Shown here: in pieces, positions 53,148 through 61,118 of the stretch | How the letters are laid out: the number at the start of each line of letters is the position of its first letter | Numbering within the stretch: position 1 is the first letter of the stretch | NCBI GenBank assembly: GCA_963780655.1 | Contig: CAWACP010000005.1 | Location: 248,001 to 312,000 of the forward strand | Direction of reading: 5' to 3' | Length of the DNA: 64,000 nt | Source: CAWACP01 sp963780655 | Lineage (GTDB): Bacteria; Acidobacteriota; Terriglobia; Bryobacterales; Bryobacteraceae | The notes under the pieces: model-generated | The model's database searches: none | What the model saw: the letters and a program-made list of their open reading frames with translations, nothing else | What the model was told of the DNA's origin: nothing | Made by a program: the position numbers and the translations under genes

Positions 53148-53254
53148 GTGGGGCAGCCTGTCAGGCTGCGGCGGGCTGTCAGCCCGCCTGGTACAGCGAC
53201 TCGGGTTGGCCATGGCGGCTTGACAGGCCGCCGCAGGCTGACAGCCTGCCCCAC
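53148..53254. repeat. 107-bp imperfect inverted repeat (cruciform-forming)
   Basis: It starts GTGGGGCAGCCTGTCAGG and ends CTGACAGCCTGCCCCAC. The two ~40-bp arms are about 90% complementary, with ~25 bp between, and each arm itself contains two smaller palindromes. It sits between the two Hsp70 genes. Confidence 0.75.
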
Positions 53255-53292
53255 AATGCAGCACAGCCGCAACCAAATCGCGCGACGGCGGT

Positions 53293-53373
53293 GTGGCGCA
53301 GACGATCGCCTTCTGTCGTCTGTGCTTGCTGACGGCGCGACGGCAGGCCACAAACGCCGATCGCCTGCCCCAC
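53293..53373. repeat. 82-bp-type two-hairpin repeat, family C copy 2
   Basis: GTGGCGCAGACGATCG start and CGCCTGCCCCAC end match the copy at 32889-32970 closely, including the internal GGCAGGCCACAAAC block. It is intergenic, between the two Hsp70 genes; this copy is 81 bp. Confidence 0.75.
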
Positions 53374-53452
53374 AGAGAAGCGTAGCCAAACACGGCGCTG
53401 GAAATCCTTCGCGGGCTTCGACGATTCTGCGATCTTGTAATACAATGCAGTC

Positions 53453-55309
53453 TCACCCGGTCACCCGCTCGCGCACGTTGAACTCCAGCTTCCAGCGGCG
53501 GCCGTCGCGAGCAACGCACCAGAGCTGCAACAGACCGGTTTCAGTGACCACGCTCTCCAGCGTAACCGGCACGAACTCGCCCGAATCGCCGTTCACGGGC
53601 AGGTTCACCTGAATGGGCGACAATTCATCCAGATCGTTGCTCACATCCTCAATCAGCGTGCCGGGCGCGTCGTCCCTGCGCACCGCTGAGTTAAAGAACC
53701 GGAACTCCGCAGGCTCGCCCACCACCAGCGCGAACTCGCGGCCCGGTATACCTGTTGACGTGCCTTCTTCCATGCCGAACGGAACCACGGTGAGAGCCTT
53801 CAACGGCGCGGGCACTCCGGGCACCGCGGGCATGGCCGATTCGATGCCGACATAGTACGTGCGCGGCACGCCGCCGCGGATACGGACGCCTTTGCCTTCG
53901 CGCGACAGCCCGTAGTACGCGGCGCCGCGCGACACCGCGTGCATCAGATCCTCGCCCAGCAGCGGCTTCACTGGCTCCATGCCTTCATCGCGCAGCCAGT
54001 TGTTCAGCACTTCGAGGATTCTCTCGCGCACTACGCCCGCGCGCAGCACACCGCCGTTGAACAGGATGTGAGAAGGGCAGGCCAGTCCGGTGCGGCCGCG
54101 GCGTACGCTGCCGTGCTCCGCCGTGGTGGCCTGCTGGCGCAGGAAGCGCGCCAGGTGCCTCGTGATGGCCGCGTCGCTCGCGTAGGGGAGGCCGATCTCC
54201 GCCAGCGCGGTTCGTGCGCGTCGCGCCGGCATGTCCTCGCTCGATACCACCGGCAGGAAGCCTTCGAGCAGAATGCGGTCGAGATCGGCGCGCTGCAGTT
54301 TCGTCTTGATGGTGCCGCCCACCAGGCCGGTGCCGCGGCCCAGGATGGTCACCGCGTGATCCGCCGCCTTGTTGTCCTCTTCGAGCAGCCGCTCCTTGGC
54401 GATGCGGCATTGCTGCCAAAGCGCGTAGAGCTGCAGCGAATCGAGCTTCGGGCCCTTTGCGGCAAGCTGCTGCTCTGCGTGCCGGGCCAGCGCAAGGTCG
54501 ATATTATCGCCGCCCAGCAGGATGTGCTCGCCCACGGCGACGCGCTCGAGTTGCAGCTCGCCGTCGCGCTCGGTGACGGCGATCAGAGTGAAATCAGTGG
54601 TGCCGCCGCCGATATCCACCACCAGAATCAGATCACCCACGGTGACGCGTTCGCGCCAGTCGGGGTGGCGTTCGATCCACGCGTAGAAAGCCGCCTGCGG
54701 CTCCTCCAGCAGCGTGACGTTCCGGTAGGCTGCCTCCTCGGCCGCCTTCAGGGTGAGCTCACGCGCCACCGCATCGAAGGACGCCGGCACGGTGACCAGG
54801 ACGGTCTGCTGTTCGAGCGGATGCTGCTCGTGGGCCGCGTTCCACGCGTGCCGCAGGTGATTCAGGTATTCGCGCGACGCGGCCAGCGGCGAGACCTTTT
54901 CCACGCCCTCAGGCGCATTGAGCGGCAGGAATGCCGAGCTGCGCGACACGCCCGCCCACGACAACCACGACTTGGCCGAAGAGACCAGCCGCGCAGGAGC
55001 CTCAGCGCCCCGCTTCTGCGCGAGGGCGCCGACGACGAACGGCGGCGTTCCCCAGGTAAGGCTCAGCGTGCCCGGCGGAAAATCCGTGGGTCCCGGAATG
55101 TACAGGAACGAGGGCAGCAGCGGCTCTTCCCGCACCTCGCCGGGATTGGTGAGCTGCGCGATGGGGTACAACTCCACCGGAGGCAGCGCGCCCCGATCGG
55201 TTGGAGCGGCAGCGTCGGCCCAGGACACGCTGCAGTTGGTTGTTCCCAGGTCGATCGCGATTACGTATTTTGCGGGCGCTTCGGTGTTACTCGATTTCGA
55301 TTTCGGCAG
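53453..55309 (-). CDS. Second Hsp70-family protein, no canonical start codon (Hsp70-B)
   Basis: The Hsp70 ATPase has VLVTVPASFDAVARELT, LLEEPQAAFYAWIE, LILVVDIGGGTTDFTL, LGGDNIDLALA and GIESAMPAV-type insertions. The phosphate loop IAIDLGTTNCSVSWAD is coded at 55223-55270, but the first ATG/GTG/TTG in frame is GTG 55228, inside that motif. An in-frame TAG lies at 55313-55315. Initiation must therefore use a rare codon such as CTG 55307-55309, or the start codon has mutated. The protein is ~618 residues and ends soon after the substrate domain, without a DnaK lid. It overlaps the DUF2760 3' end by about 20 bases. Confidence 0.85.
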   Translation of the reverse strand: MPKSKSSNTEAPAKYVIAIDLGTTNCSVSWADAAAPTDRGALPPVELYPIAQLTNPGEVREEPLLPSFLYIPGPTDFPPGTLSLTWGTPPFVVGALAQKRGAEAPARLVSSAKSWLSWAGVSRSSAFLPLNAPEGVEKVSPLAASREYLNHLRHAWNAAHEQHPLEQQTVLVTVPASFDAVARELTLKAAEEAAYRNVTLLEEPQAAFYAWIERHPDWRERVTVGDLILVVDIGGGTTDFTLIAVTERDGELQLERVAVGEHILLGGDNIDLALARHAEQQLAAKGPKLDSLQLYALWQQCRIAKERLLEEDNKAADHAVTILGRGTGLVGGTIKTKLQRADLDRILLEGFLPVVSSEDMPARRARTALAEIGLPYASDAAITRHLARFLRQQATTAEHGSVRRGRTGLACPSHILFNGGVLRAGVVRERILEVLNNWLRDEGMEPVKPLLGEDLMHAVSRGAAYYGLSREGKGVRIRGGVPRTYYVGIESAMPAVPGVPAPLKALTVVPFGMEEGTSTGIPGREFALVVGEPAEFRFFNSAVRRDDAPGTLIEDVSNDLDELSPIQVNLPVNGDSGEFVPVTLESVVTETGLLQLWCVARDGRRWKLEFNVRERVTG

Positions 55310-55808
55310 GGGCTAAGACCTCGGCTTTCTGGGCCGGCGTGAGTTTTGGAAGATCGATGCGGTTGGCGCGCCATCCCTTGTGCCGCAGCGTGCCGCCGGC
55401 AGCCTTGCCGGACGCAGGGACGTTGCCCAGCAGCTTCACCGTGCTCGGGTCGGACGATTCGATCTTCGTGTACGTGCCTTCCACGCCGTCGATGACGGGA
55501 GCAAGCTGCAGGTATCGGCCAAGCGACTCGCGGGCCTGCTCGTGCAGGCTGCGCACGGCGGCACCAACCTGATCGTCGGAGTATCCGGAAATGTCCTCCA
55601 TCAGAAAATCGATCAGCCGCGAGTCGCGCTGCAAAATGGCGAGAATCTGCAGGGCGCCGTCGGACGCTTTGATCTGCGGCGCCGCGGGCTTCGGGGGTGG
55701 AGCCGCCTTCGCGGGCACGAATCCGAATGCCTTCGCGATGTCACCGGGGAGCTTGCCACCGAACAGGATGGCGAAAAAACTACGAATAGCGAAAACAATC
55801 CGCTGCAT
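55287..55808 (-). CDS. DUF2760 family protein
   Basis: The 173-residue protein starts at ATG 55808 with GGGA upstream: FAIRSFFAILFGGKLPGDIA, then a Pro/Ala linker. The conserved DUF2760 core follows: ALQILAILQRDSRLIDFLMEDISGYSDDQVGAAVRSLHEQAR, SLGRYLQLAPVIDGVEGTYTKI and the final GGTLRHKGWRANRIDLPKL. The family is uncharacterised and occurs beside Hsp70 pairs, suggesting a cofactor or client adaptor. It overlaps the downstream Hsp70-B coding region by about 20 bases. Confidence 0.9.
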   Translation of the reverse strand: MQRIVFAIRSFFAILFGGKLPGDIAKAFGFVPAKAAPPPKPAAPQIKASDGALQILAILQRDSRLIDFLMEDISGYSDDQVGAAVRSLHEQARESLGRYLQLAPVIDGVEGTYTKIESSDPSTVKLLGNVPASGKAAGGTLRHKGWRANRIDLPKLTPAQKAEVLAPAEIEIE

Positions 55809-55837
55809 GAATTCCCACTTTAGCAAGCGTCGGACCA

Positions 55838-55945
55838 GTGGAGCAGGCGTTTTCGCCTGCTGTGTGGCGCAGACGATCGTTTTTCGAGTCTGCGATTGCT
55901 GAAACTCACGAAGGCAGACCACTGTAAACCGATGGTCTGCCCCAC
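55838..55945. repeat. REP-like palindrome plus 82-bp repeat, family C copy 3
   Basis: 55838-55860 is GTGGAGCAGGCG TTTT CGCCTGC; 55864-55945 is the two-hairpin unit (GTGGCGCAGACGATCG...GGTCTGCCCCAC), more divergent in the middle than the other two copies. Together they fill the spacer between ribE and DUF2760. Confidence 0.75.
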
Positions 55946-55956
55946 AGGAACATCCC

Positions 55957-56550
55957 TCAGCGTCCGGGCAGCAGCTTCTCGACGTACTTCGCGATCAGGT
56001 CCACTTCCACGTTGATGCGGTCGCCGGGCCGGCGCGTGCGCAGATTCGTGTTCGCGTACGTGTGCGGGATGATGGCGACTCCCAGCGAATCCGCGTCGAG
56101 GGAGGCAATAGTCAGGCTGATGCCGTCAAGCGTCACCGAGCCCTTGTGAACCATGTAGCGCGACGCATCTCCGCCGATACGCACCTTCAGCCACCAGTTC
56201 CCGTCCCCGAGCGGCTCGACGGACAGGAGTTCCGCCGTGTCATCCACGTGTCCCTGGACCAGGTGGCCGCCGAGGCGGTCGGCGAGAGAAAGAGGCCGCT
56301 CGAGATTCACCACGGAGCCTTCGCCAAGCTGTCCCAGGTTGCTGCGGTGGAGCGTCTCGGGCGACAGATCGACATGGAACCAGCCCTCGCCGAGCTCGAC
56401 TGCCGTGACGCATACCCCGTTCACGGCGATACTGGCTCCGGCAGCCGCGTCCTCGAGCACGCGGGAGCAGGCAATCCGAAGACGCGCGCCGGTCTGCTGC
56501 GCCATGAGGCTGCGGACCGTGCCGACCTCTTCCACAATGCCGGTGAACAC
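55957..56550 (-). CDS. ribE: Riboflavin synthase, alpha subunit (GTG start)
   Basis: The 197-residue protein has two lumazine-binding domains: FTGIVEEVGTV, GASIAVNGVCVTAVEL, FHVDLSPETLHRSNLG, then DRLGGHLVQGHVDDTAEL, GSVTLDGISLTIASL and PHTYANTNL. It dismutates two 6,7-dimethyl-8-ribityllumazines to riboflavin. GTG 56550 gives the conserved MFTGIVEE; the longer upstream frame is antisense-like Arg-rich and is not part of the enzyme. It lies 11 bp behind the DHH gene and is likely cotranscribed. Other rib genes are not in the window. Confidence 0.95.
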   Translation of the reverse strand: MFTGIVEEVGTVRSLMAQQTGARLRIACSRVLEDAAAGASIAVNGVCVTAVELGEGWFHVDLSPETLHRSNLGQLGEGSVVNLERPLSLADRLGGHLVQGHVDDTAELLSVEPLGDGNWWLKVRIGGDASRYMVHKGSVTLDGISLTIASLDADSLGVAIIPHTYANTNLRTRRPGDRINVEVDLIAKYVEKLLPGR

Positions 56551-56561
56551 TGGCGGGACCT

Positions 56562-57524
56562 TCAGCTCTCCAGCTCGCGCTGGATCTCCGCGGCGGCGCG
56601 CCGCGCCTCGGCCAGAGCGCCGATTTCGAAACTGATTGCGCCGACGCGCGGATGGCCCCCGCCGCCGTAGCGTTCGCAGATGGACGCGAGATTGTGCGTG
56701 GGCTCTTCCGAAGCCCACGGATTCGAGCCCACCGAAACCTTCGTGCGGAAGCTGGATGTGCTCACCGACACCGTGTAGATGGAATCGGGGTACAGATAGT
56801 ACGGGATGAACTTGTTGTATCCTTCGAGACCATCGTCGGTCAGATCGAAATAAACCACGCGCCGCTCGAATTCCGCGCGTTTGCGGATGATGTCGATAGA
56901 ACGCAGGTGCCGCTCATAGAGCGGGACGTAGGCGGCCCGGATATCCGGCTCTTCGATGATCTGTTCCAGCGTCTTCTCGCGCATCATACCGATAATGAGC
57001 TGCACCATGTCGGACCCTTTGGCGTTCTCGATCACCAGCGTAAGTTTGGCCGCGGGGCTGACCAGCTCAACGGCTTCTTCCGCATTTGCATACTGCGCGC
57101 CGTCGACAATGTCGGCCCACTTCACCAGTTCGGTCAGTTCGGGCATTCGCGAGCCATCGAAGCCGAATCGCTCGCAGGTCATCGACGCGATGAAGCTGGT
57201 GCAGGATCGAAACGCAGGGTTGTAGAGTTTCTGCGGGTTTCGTTCCCGCTTCCAGTGCTCGGCATCTTCAGGAGTGAGGAAGGCGCTCTGATGATGATCG
57301 AACCACCACGTCACCCGGGGGCTGGTGGAGTATTTGAAATCGACAATGGCGTTGACATCGCCATCGAAGAGGCTGTCTTCGAACAGCTGAGTCGCTTTAT
57401 GCGCCAGTCCGGTGTACTCGAACATGGCCTTCGGGTCATACTTCGCCTGAAAAAAGCGGCTGAAATAAGCGGCAGACGCCGCGCCGTCGAAGCAGTGGTC
57501 GTGATACAGGATTCGCACCCGCAT
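56562..57524 (-). CDS. DHH/DHHA1-family phosphoesterase
   Basis: The 320-residue protein has the DHH signature in variant form: ILYHDHCFDGAASAAYF, VDFKYSTSPRVTWWFDHHQSAF and the Asp of WADIVDGAQY. The DHHA1 glycine motif is CERYGGGGHPRVGAISF. Relatives hydrolyse nanoRNA, c-di-AMP or pAp with Mn2+. The insert between DHH and DHHA1 is longer than in NrnA, and substrate identity is open. It is the first gene of the DHH-ribE pair; the 300-bp region upstream is divergent to the TPR lipoprotein. Confidence 0.85.
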   Translation of the reverse strand: MRVRILYHDHCFDGAASAAYFSRFFQAKYDPKAMFEYTGLAHKATQLFEDSLFDGDVNAIVDFKYSTSPRVTWWFDHHQSAFLTPEDAEHWKRERNPQKLYNPAFRSCTSFIASMTCERFGFDGSRMPELTELVKWADIVDGAQYANAEEAVELVSPAAKLTLVIENAKGSDMVQLIIGMMREKTLEQIIEEPDIRAAYVPLYERHLRSIDIIRKRAEFERRVVYFDLTDDGLEGYNKFIPYYLYPDSIYTVSVSTSSFRTKVSVGSNPWASEEPTHNLASICERYGGGGHPRVGAISFEIGALAEARRAAAEIQRELES

Positions 57525-57824
57525 TGTGCTATAGCCGTCGTATACAGGGAAACTCTCCAGCTTCCCGCATTTCGCGGCTTAAATCAAGTCGCGGAATTTC
57601 CGCGCATTCGCCAACCGTGGCCGGCGGAGGAATTGTTGCGTCCGGCCGAGCCGCTGCGCTCTCCGCACGGGGACATCATTCTCGTCTGAATGGTAAAATG
57701 ACCAGGACAACCCCGATGCCTCGTCAGCGGCGTGTTCGAGTGACCTGAGTACCGGCGCCGAACGCAAGATTTGCCCGGAATGCCGCAACCGGGCCTTTCG
57801 ATATGCTGGGGTCTGGAAAATCCT
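57525..57824. other. 300-bp divergent intergenic region
   Basis: The spacer separates the DHH gene (minus) and the TPR lipoprotein (plus). TGGTAAAAT at 57691-57699 is an extended -10-like sequence identical to the one before gyrA. No RNA gene or repeat was recognised. Confidence 0.4.
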
Positions 57825-60221
57825 ATGAAGTTCAGGACGATATCTTTCGAGGATCTCGCGCCCGGCGGCCTGCGTGCGCTCCTCGTTGTGACGCTGGCTG
57901 CGCTCGCCGCGCTCGCGGGCTGCAGTCGCGATCCCCGCTCTCTGGTGGCCACCGGCAACAAGTATTTCGATCGGGGCAAGTACAACGAAGCCTCCATCAT
58001 GTATCGCCGGGCGCTGCAAAAGGACCGGAAGTACGCGGACGGCTGGTACCGGCTCGGTCTGGTGGACATGAAGCAGTCGTCCTATGCCGAGGCTCTGGGC
58101 GCATTCCAGCGCGCGATTCAGCTCGACCCATCGAACGCAGACGCCGTGGCGAGGCTCGCCGACCTTTACTACGCCAGTTACATCTTCGATTCCGGTCATC
58201 CAAAGCAAAGCCTGGACGAGGCAAGGGCCCTCTCGAAAGATCTGCTGAAGAGAAACCCGCGGTCCTTCGACGGGCTTCGTCTGGCCGCCTACGTAGCGCT
58301 GGCCGACAAGAACCCCGACGAGGCGATCAAAGACTTCGAGGCCGCCAACCGCGTAAAACCGGATCAGCCTGCCATCGTGCTGGCGCTGTGCCAGGTGCTG
58401 GCCTCGGTGAACCGGGGTCCGGAGGCCGAGAAACTAGCGCACGACCTGATCGGCAAACAGAAAACATTCGGCGAAATTTATGATTTTCTGGCGCGCTACT
58501 ACCTGTCGCAGAAGCGCCCCGACGACGCCGAATCCGTGTTGAAGCAGAAGATCGCAAACAACCCGACGGTTGCACCGTATTTGATTGAGCTGGCGCGTTT
58601 TTACGGTTTGACGGGACGCGGGGACCAGATGGAGGCCGTGCTCAACCGCCTCACTTCGAATACGAAGTCGTATCCGGATGCCTGGCTGCTGGCGGGCGAT
58701 TTCCGGGTATCGGCCGGACAGGCCGATAACGCTCTGAAGGCCTACGCGACCGGTGAATCAGTGGATCGGCAGCACAAAGCCCTGTACCAGAAGCGGCGGG
58801 CGCAGGTACTGCTCGCAAAGGGGCGTACGCAGGAAGCTTCACAATTAATCGGCGAAATTCTGAAGGCCACTCCGGACGATCCGGAAGCGTTGTCGCTGCG
58901 CGCCAGCATCAACCTGCGCAGCGGAAGGCTCGACCTTGTGCAGAGCGCCATCAACGATCTCGGTCCGCTCATCGGCAAGTACCCCAATTCGGCGGCGGCG
59001 CCGGCGCTGCACTTCAACCTGGGCCGTGCGTATGTGGAGAAGGCGAGGCTCGAGGCGGGCGACGCGGATCCGCAGAAGCGCGTCAAGGATCTGGATCAGG
59101 CGCGCAATCAACTGGAACAGACCGTCCAGATGGCGCACAACAACACCGAGGCGCGCATTCTGCTCGCGGAAGTGCAGATGGATCGCGGCGAGTTCGCCCG
59201 GGTCACCCAGATCGCCGACGACATTCTGAAGACACAGCCGGGCAACGCCACCGCGCACCTGCTGCGAACCGATGCGCTTATCCGGATGCGCGAATACGAT
59301 AAAGCGCGCACGGAGCTGAACGAGCTGACCGCGAACAACCCGAACCTGCGCGAGGCCTGGTTCCAGTTGGCGCAGCTCGATATCGCGCAGGGCAATTATC
59401 ACGAAGCCGAAACGCTGTTCCAGAAAGCGGCGCAGGGCGGCGATCCGCGCGCCTTCATCGGCCTGGTTGAGGCGAAGGTGCAGCAGGGTCATTTCCCGGA
59501 GGCCATTCAGATGTTGAGCACGGCGGCAGACCGGCAGCCCGGGAACCCCGCCGTCCGTCTCGCTCTGGCTAATGTGCAGGTTCGCGCGGGAAAGTATGAC
59601 GATGCCCTTGCCAGCTTCGAGAAGATTCTGAACGACAACCCCCAAATGCCTCCGGCCGCGAAAGCCGACCTGTACACGCGCATCGGCTCCACCCAGCGCC
59701 AGAAGGGCGACGATTCGAGTGCGCTCGCCAGTTTCATGAAAGCCCGTCAGCTTACGCCCAACGACGTGCGGCCTGAGGTGGAGATCGGTATGATCTACGA
59801 CCAGTCCGGACGGAAGGACATGGCGCGCGCCGAGTATCAGAAAGTGCTGAAACTCGATCCTGAGAACGTGGCCGCCATGAACAATCTCGCGTTTATCAAC
59901 GCGGACCAGTCGACGAATCTGGACGACGCTCTGGCGCTGGCTCAACGCGCGCGTCAGAAACTTCCGGAGAATATTGATGTCCAGGACACGCTGGCGCTCG
60001 TGTACATCCGCAAGAACCTGACCGACGAAGGCCTGCGCATCATGCGCGACGTTGTGGGGAAGCAGCCGAACAATCCGATCTACCGGTATCACCTTGCGCT
60101 CGCCCTGGCGCAGAAAGGCGACAAACCCGCGGCCAGAACGGAATTGAAGAACGCTCTGGCCATGAAGCCTTCGCAGAACGACCAGACTCGTATCCGAGAG
60201 CTGATGGCGCGAATCAGTTAG
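57825..60221 (+). CDS. TPR-repeat lipoprotein, PrsT-like
   Basis: The 798-residue protein has a lipoprotein signal: a hydrophobic stretch ending ALAALAGC (lipobox Cys near residue 34). It is then almost wholly TPR repeats (YNEASIMYRRALQKDRKYADGWYRLG, YHEAETLFQKAAQGG and YDDALASFEKILNDNPQ). Architecture and length match PEP-CTERM-system TPR lipoproteins (PrsT). ATG 57825 follows GGAAAA. A CAAX-protease-related gene begins 20 bp after the stop, a combination often found near exosortase loci, though no exosortase is in the window. Likely a scaffold for envelope biogenesis. Confidence 0.85.
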   Translation: MKFRTISFEDLAPGGLRALLVVTLAALAALAGCSRDPRSLVATGNKYFDRGKYNEASIMYRRALQKDRKYADGWYRLGLVDMKQSSYAEALGAFQRAIQLDPSNADAVARLADLYYASYIFDSGHPKQSLDEARALSKDLLKRNPRSFDGLRLAAYVALADKNPDEAIKDFEAANRVKPDQPAIVLALCQVLASVNRGPEAEKLAHDLIGKQKTFGEIYDFLARYYLSQKRPDDAESVLKQKIANNPTVAPYLIELARFYGLTGRGDQMEAVLNRLTSNTKSYPDAWLLAGDFRVSAGQADNALKAYATGESVDRQHKALYQKRRAQVLLAKGRTQEASQLIGEILKATPDDPEALSLRASINLRSGRLDLVQSAINDLGPLIGKYPNSAAAPALHFNLGRAYVEKARLEAGDADPQKRVKDLDQARNQLEQTVQMAHNNTEARILLAEVQMDRGEFARVTQIADDILKTQPGNATAHLLRTDALIRMREYDKARTELNELTANNPNLREAWFQLAQLDIAQGNYHEAETLFQKAAQGGDPRAFIGLVEAKVQQGHFPEAIQMLSTAADRQPGNPAVRLALANVQVRAGKYDDALASFEKILNDNPQMPPAAKADLYTRIGSTQRQKGDDSSALASFMKARQLTPNDVRPEVEIGMIYDQSGRKDMARAEYQKVLKLDPENVAAMNNLAFINADQSTNLDDALALAQRARQKLPENIDVQDTLALVYIRKNLTDEGLRIMRDVVGKQPNNPIYRYHLALALAQKGDKPAARTELKNALAMKPSQNDQTRIRELMARIS

Positions 60222-60241
60222 GCGCCCGCCGGTCCACCACT

Positions 60242-60925
60242 TTGCAGCAGGATGACCTCCGTTACGAGACAACGCCGCGCTACGTCGCGCCGTTTCTGCT
60301 GTTTATAGCGTTCCTTATCGTCCAGTCATGGCTGGCAATTCCTCCGGGTATCGATTTTCCCTTGCGGGTGTTGACGCTGGGCGCGCTGCTGGCGTTTTAC
60401 TCCCGTCCGGTGATTCGACTGCATCCGCACTACGCTCTGGGCAGCGTCCTGCTGGGCGCGCTGGCGCTGGTGATCTGGGTGGCTCCCGATCTGCTTCTTC
60501 CTCACTACCGCGAATCCTGGCTGTTTCAGAATCCGCTGACCGCGGCGCGGGAGAGCGGGCCGGCAGCGGCGGCCTGGCACGGCAGCGCGGCCATGCTCTC
60601 ATGGCGTATCGCGCGGTCGGTTGTGATCGTTCCGATTGTCGAAGAGCTGTTCTGGCGCGGCTGGCTGATGCGCTGGCTGATCAGCGCGGACTTCCGCAAG
60701 GCGCCGCTCGGCGCGTATTCGCCGTCTTCGTTCTGGATTACTGCGGTGCTGTTTGCTTCCGAACACGGTCCGTATTGGGACGTAGGTCTGGCGGCGGGCA
60801 TTCTGTATAACTGGTGGATGATCCACACAAAGAGCCTGGCGGATTGCATTCTCGCGCATGCCGTCACCAACGGGCTGTTGTGCGCATTCGTAGTAGCCAC
60901 AGGCAGGTGGGAATACTGGATGTGA
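60242..60925 (+). CDS. CAAX prenyl protease-related membrane protein (TTG start)
   Basis: The 227-residue integral membrane protein has about seven hydrophobic stretches and the CPBP/ABI motifs: EExxxR in VPIVEELFWRGWLMRW, FASEHGPYWDVGLAAG, and a final His in ILAHAVTNGLL. The layout matches the exosortase-associated CAAX-protease-related family (TIGR03008 type). The best start is TTG 60242; no ATG gives the full first helix. The function is unproven; intramembrane proteolysis or a bacteriocin-immunity-like role is known for relatives. Confidence 0.85.
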   Translation: MQQDDLRYETTPRYVAPFLLFIAFLIVQSWLAIPPGIDFPLRVLTLGALLAFYSRPVIRLHPHYALGSVLLGALALVIWVAPDLLLPHYRESWLFQNPLTAARESGPAAAAWHGSAAMLSWRIARSVVIVPIVEELFWRGWLMRWLISADFRKAPLGAYSPSSFWITAVLFASEHGPYWDVGLAAGILYNWWMIHTKSLADCILAHAVTNGLLCAFVVATGRWEYWM

Positions 60926-60944
60926 GTGCGGCACGGGCGTTCCT

Positions 60945-61045
60945 GCAGGCTAAAAGCCTGCTCTACTGTTCTCGGTCGGGAAGTAGAGCAGGCTTTCAGC
61001 CTGGCTTTCAGCCTGGCTTTCAGCCTGGCTTTCAGCCTGCACGTG
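60945..61045. repeat. REP palindrome plus REP with 12-bp core expanded four times
   Basis: 60945-60966 is a standard unit (GCAGGCTAAAAGCCTGC + TCTAC). A second begins GTAGAGCA at 60983, but its core GGCTTTCAGCCT is repeated exactly four times (60991-61002, 61003-61014, 61015-61026, 61027-61038) before the closing GCACGTG. The tandem core looks like slippage of the palindrome. Confidence 0.8.
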
Positions 61046-61118
61046 ACTCGAGCGTGCGCTACGAACGTCGGGGACATGCCGTTCCCGCCTGTTGAAGCGA
61101 ACTGGCATAATTACGTCC

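Noticed and set aside
56551..56718. N-terminal extension of riboflavin synthase
   Set aside because: Arg-rich sequence antisense-like to the DHH gene end; the enzyme begins at FTGIVEE.
60983..61045. CRISPR-like array
   Set aside because: The four repeats are adjacent 12-bp units without spacers and no cas genes are present.
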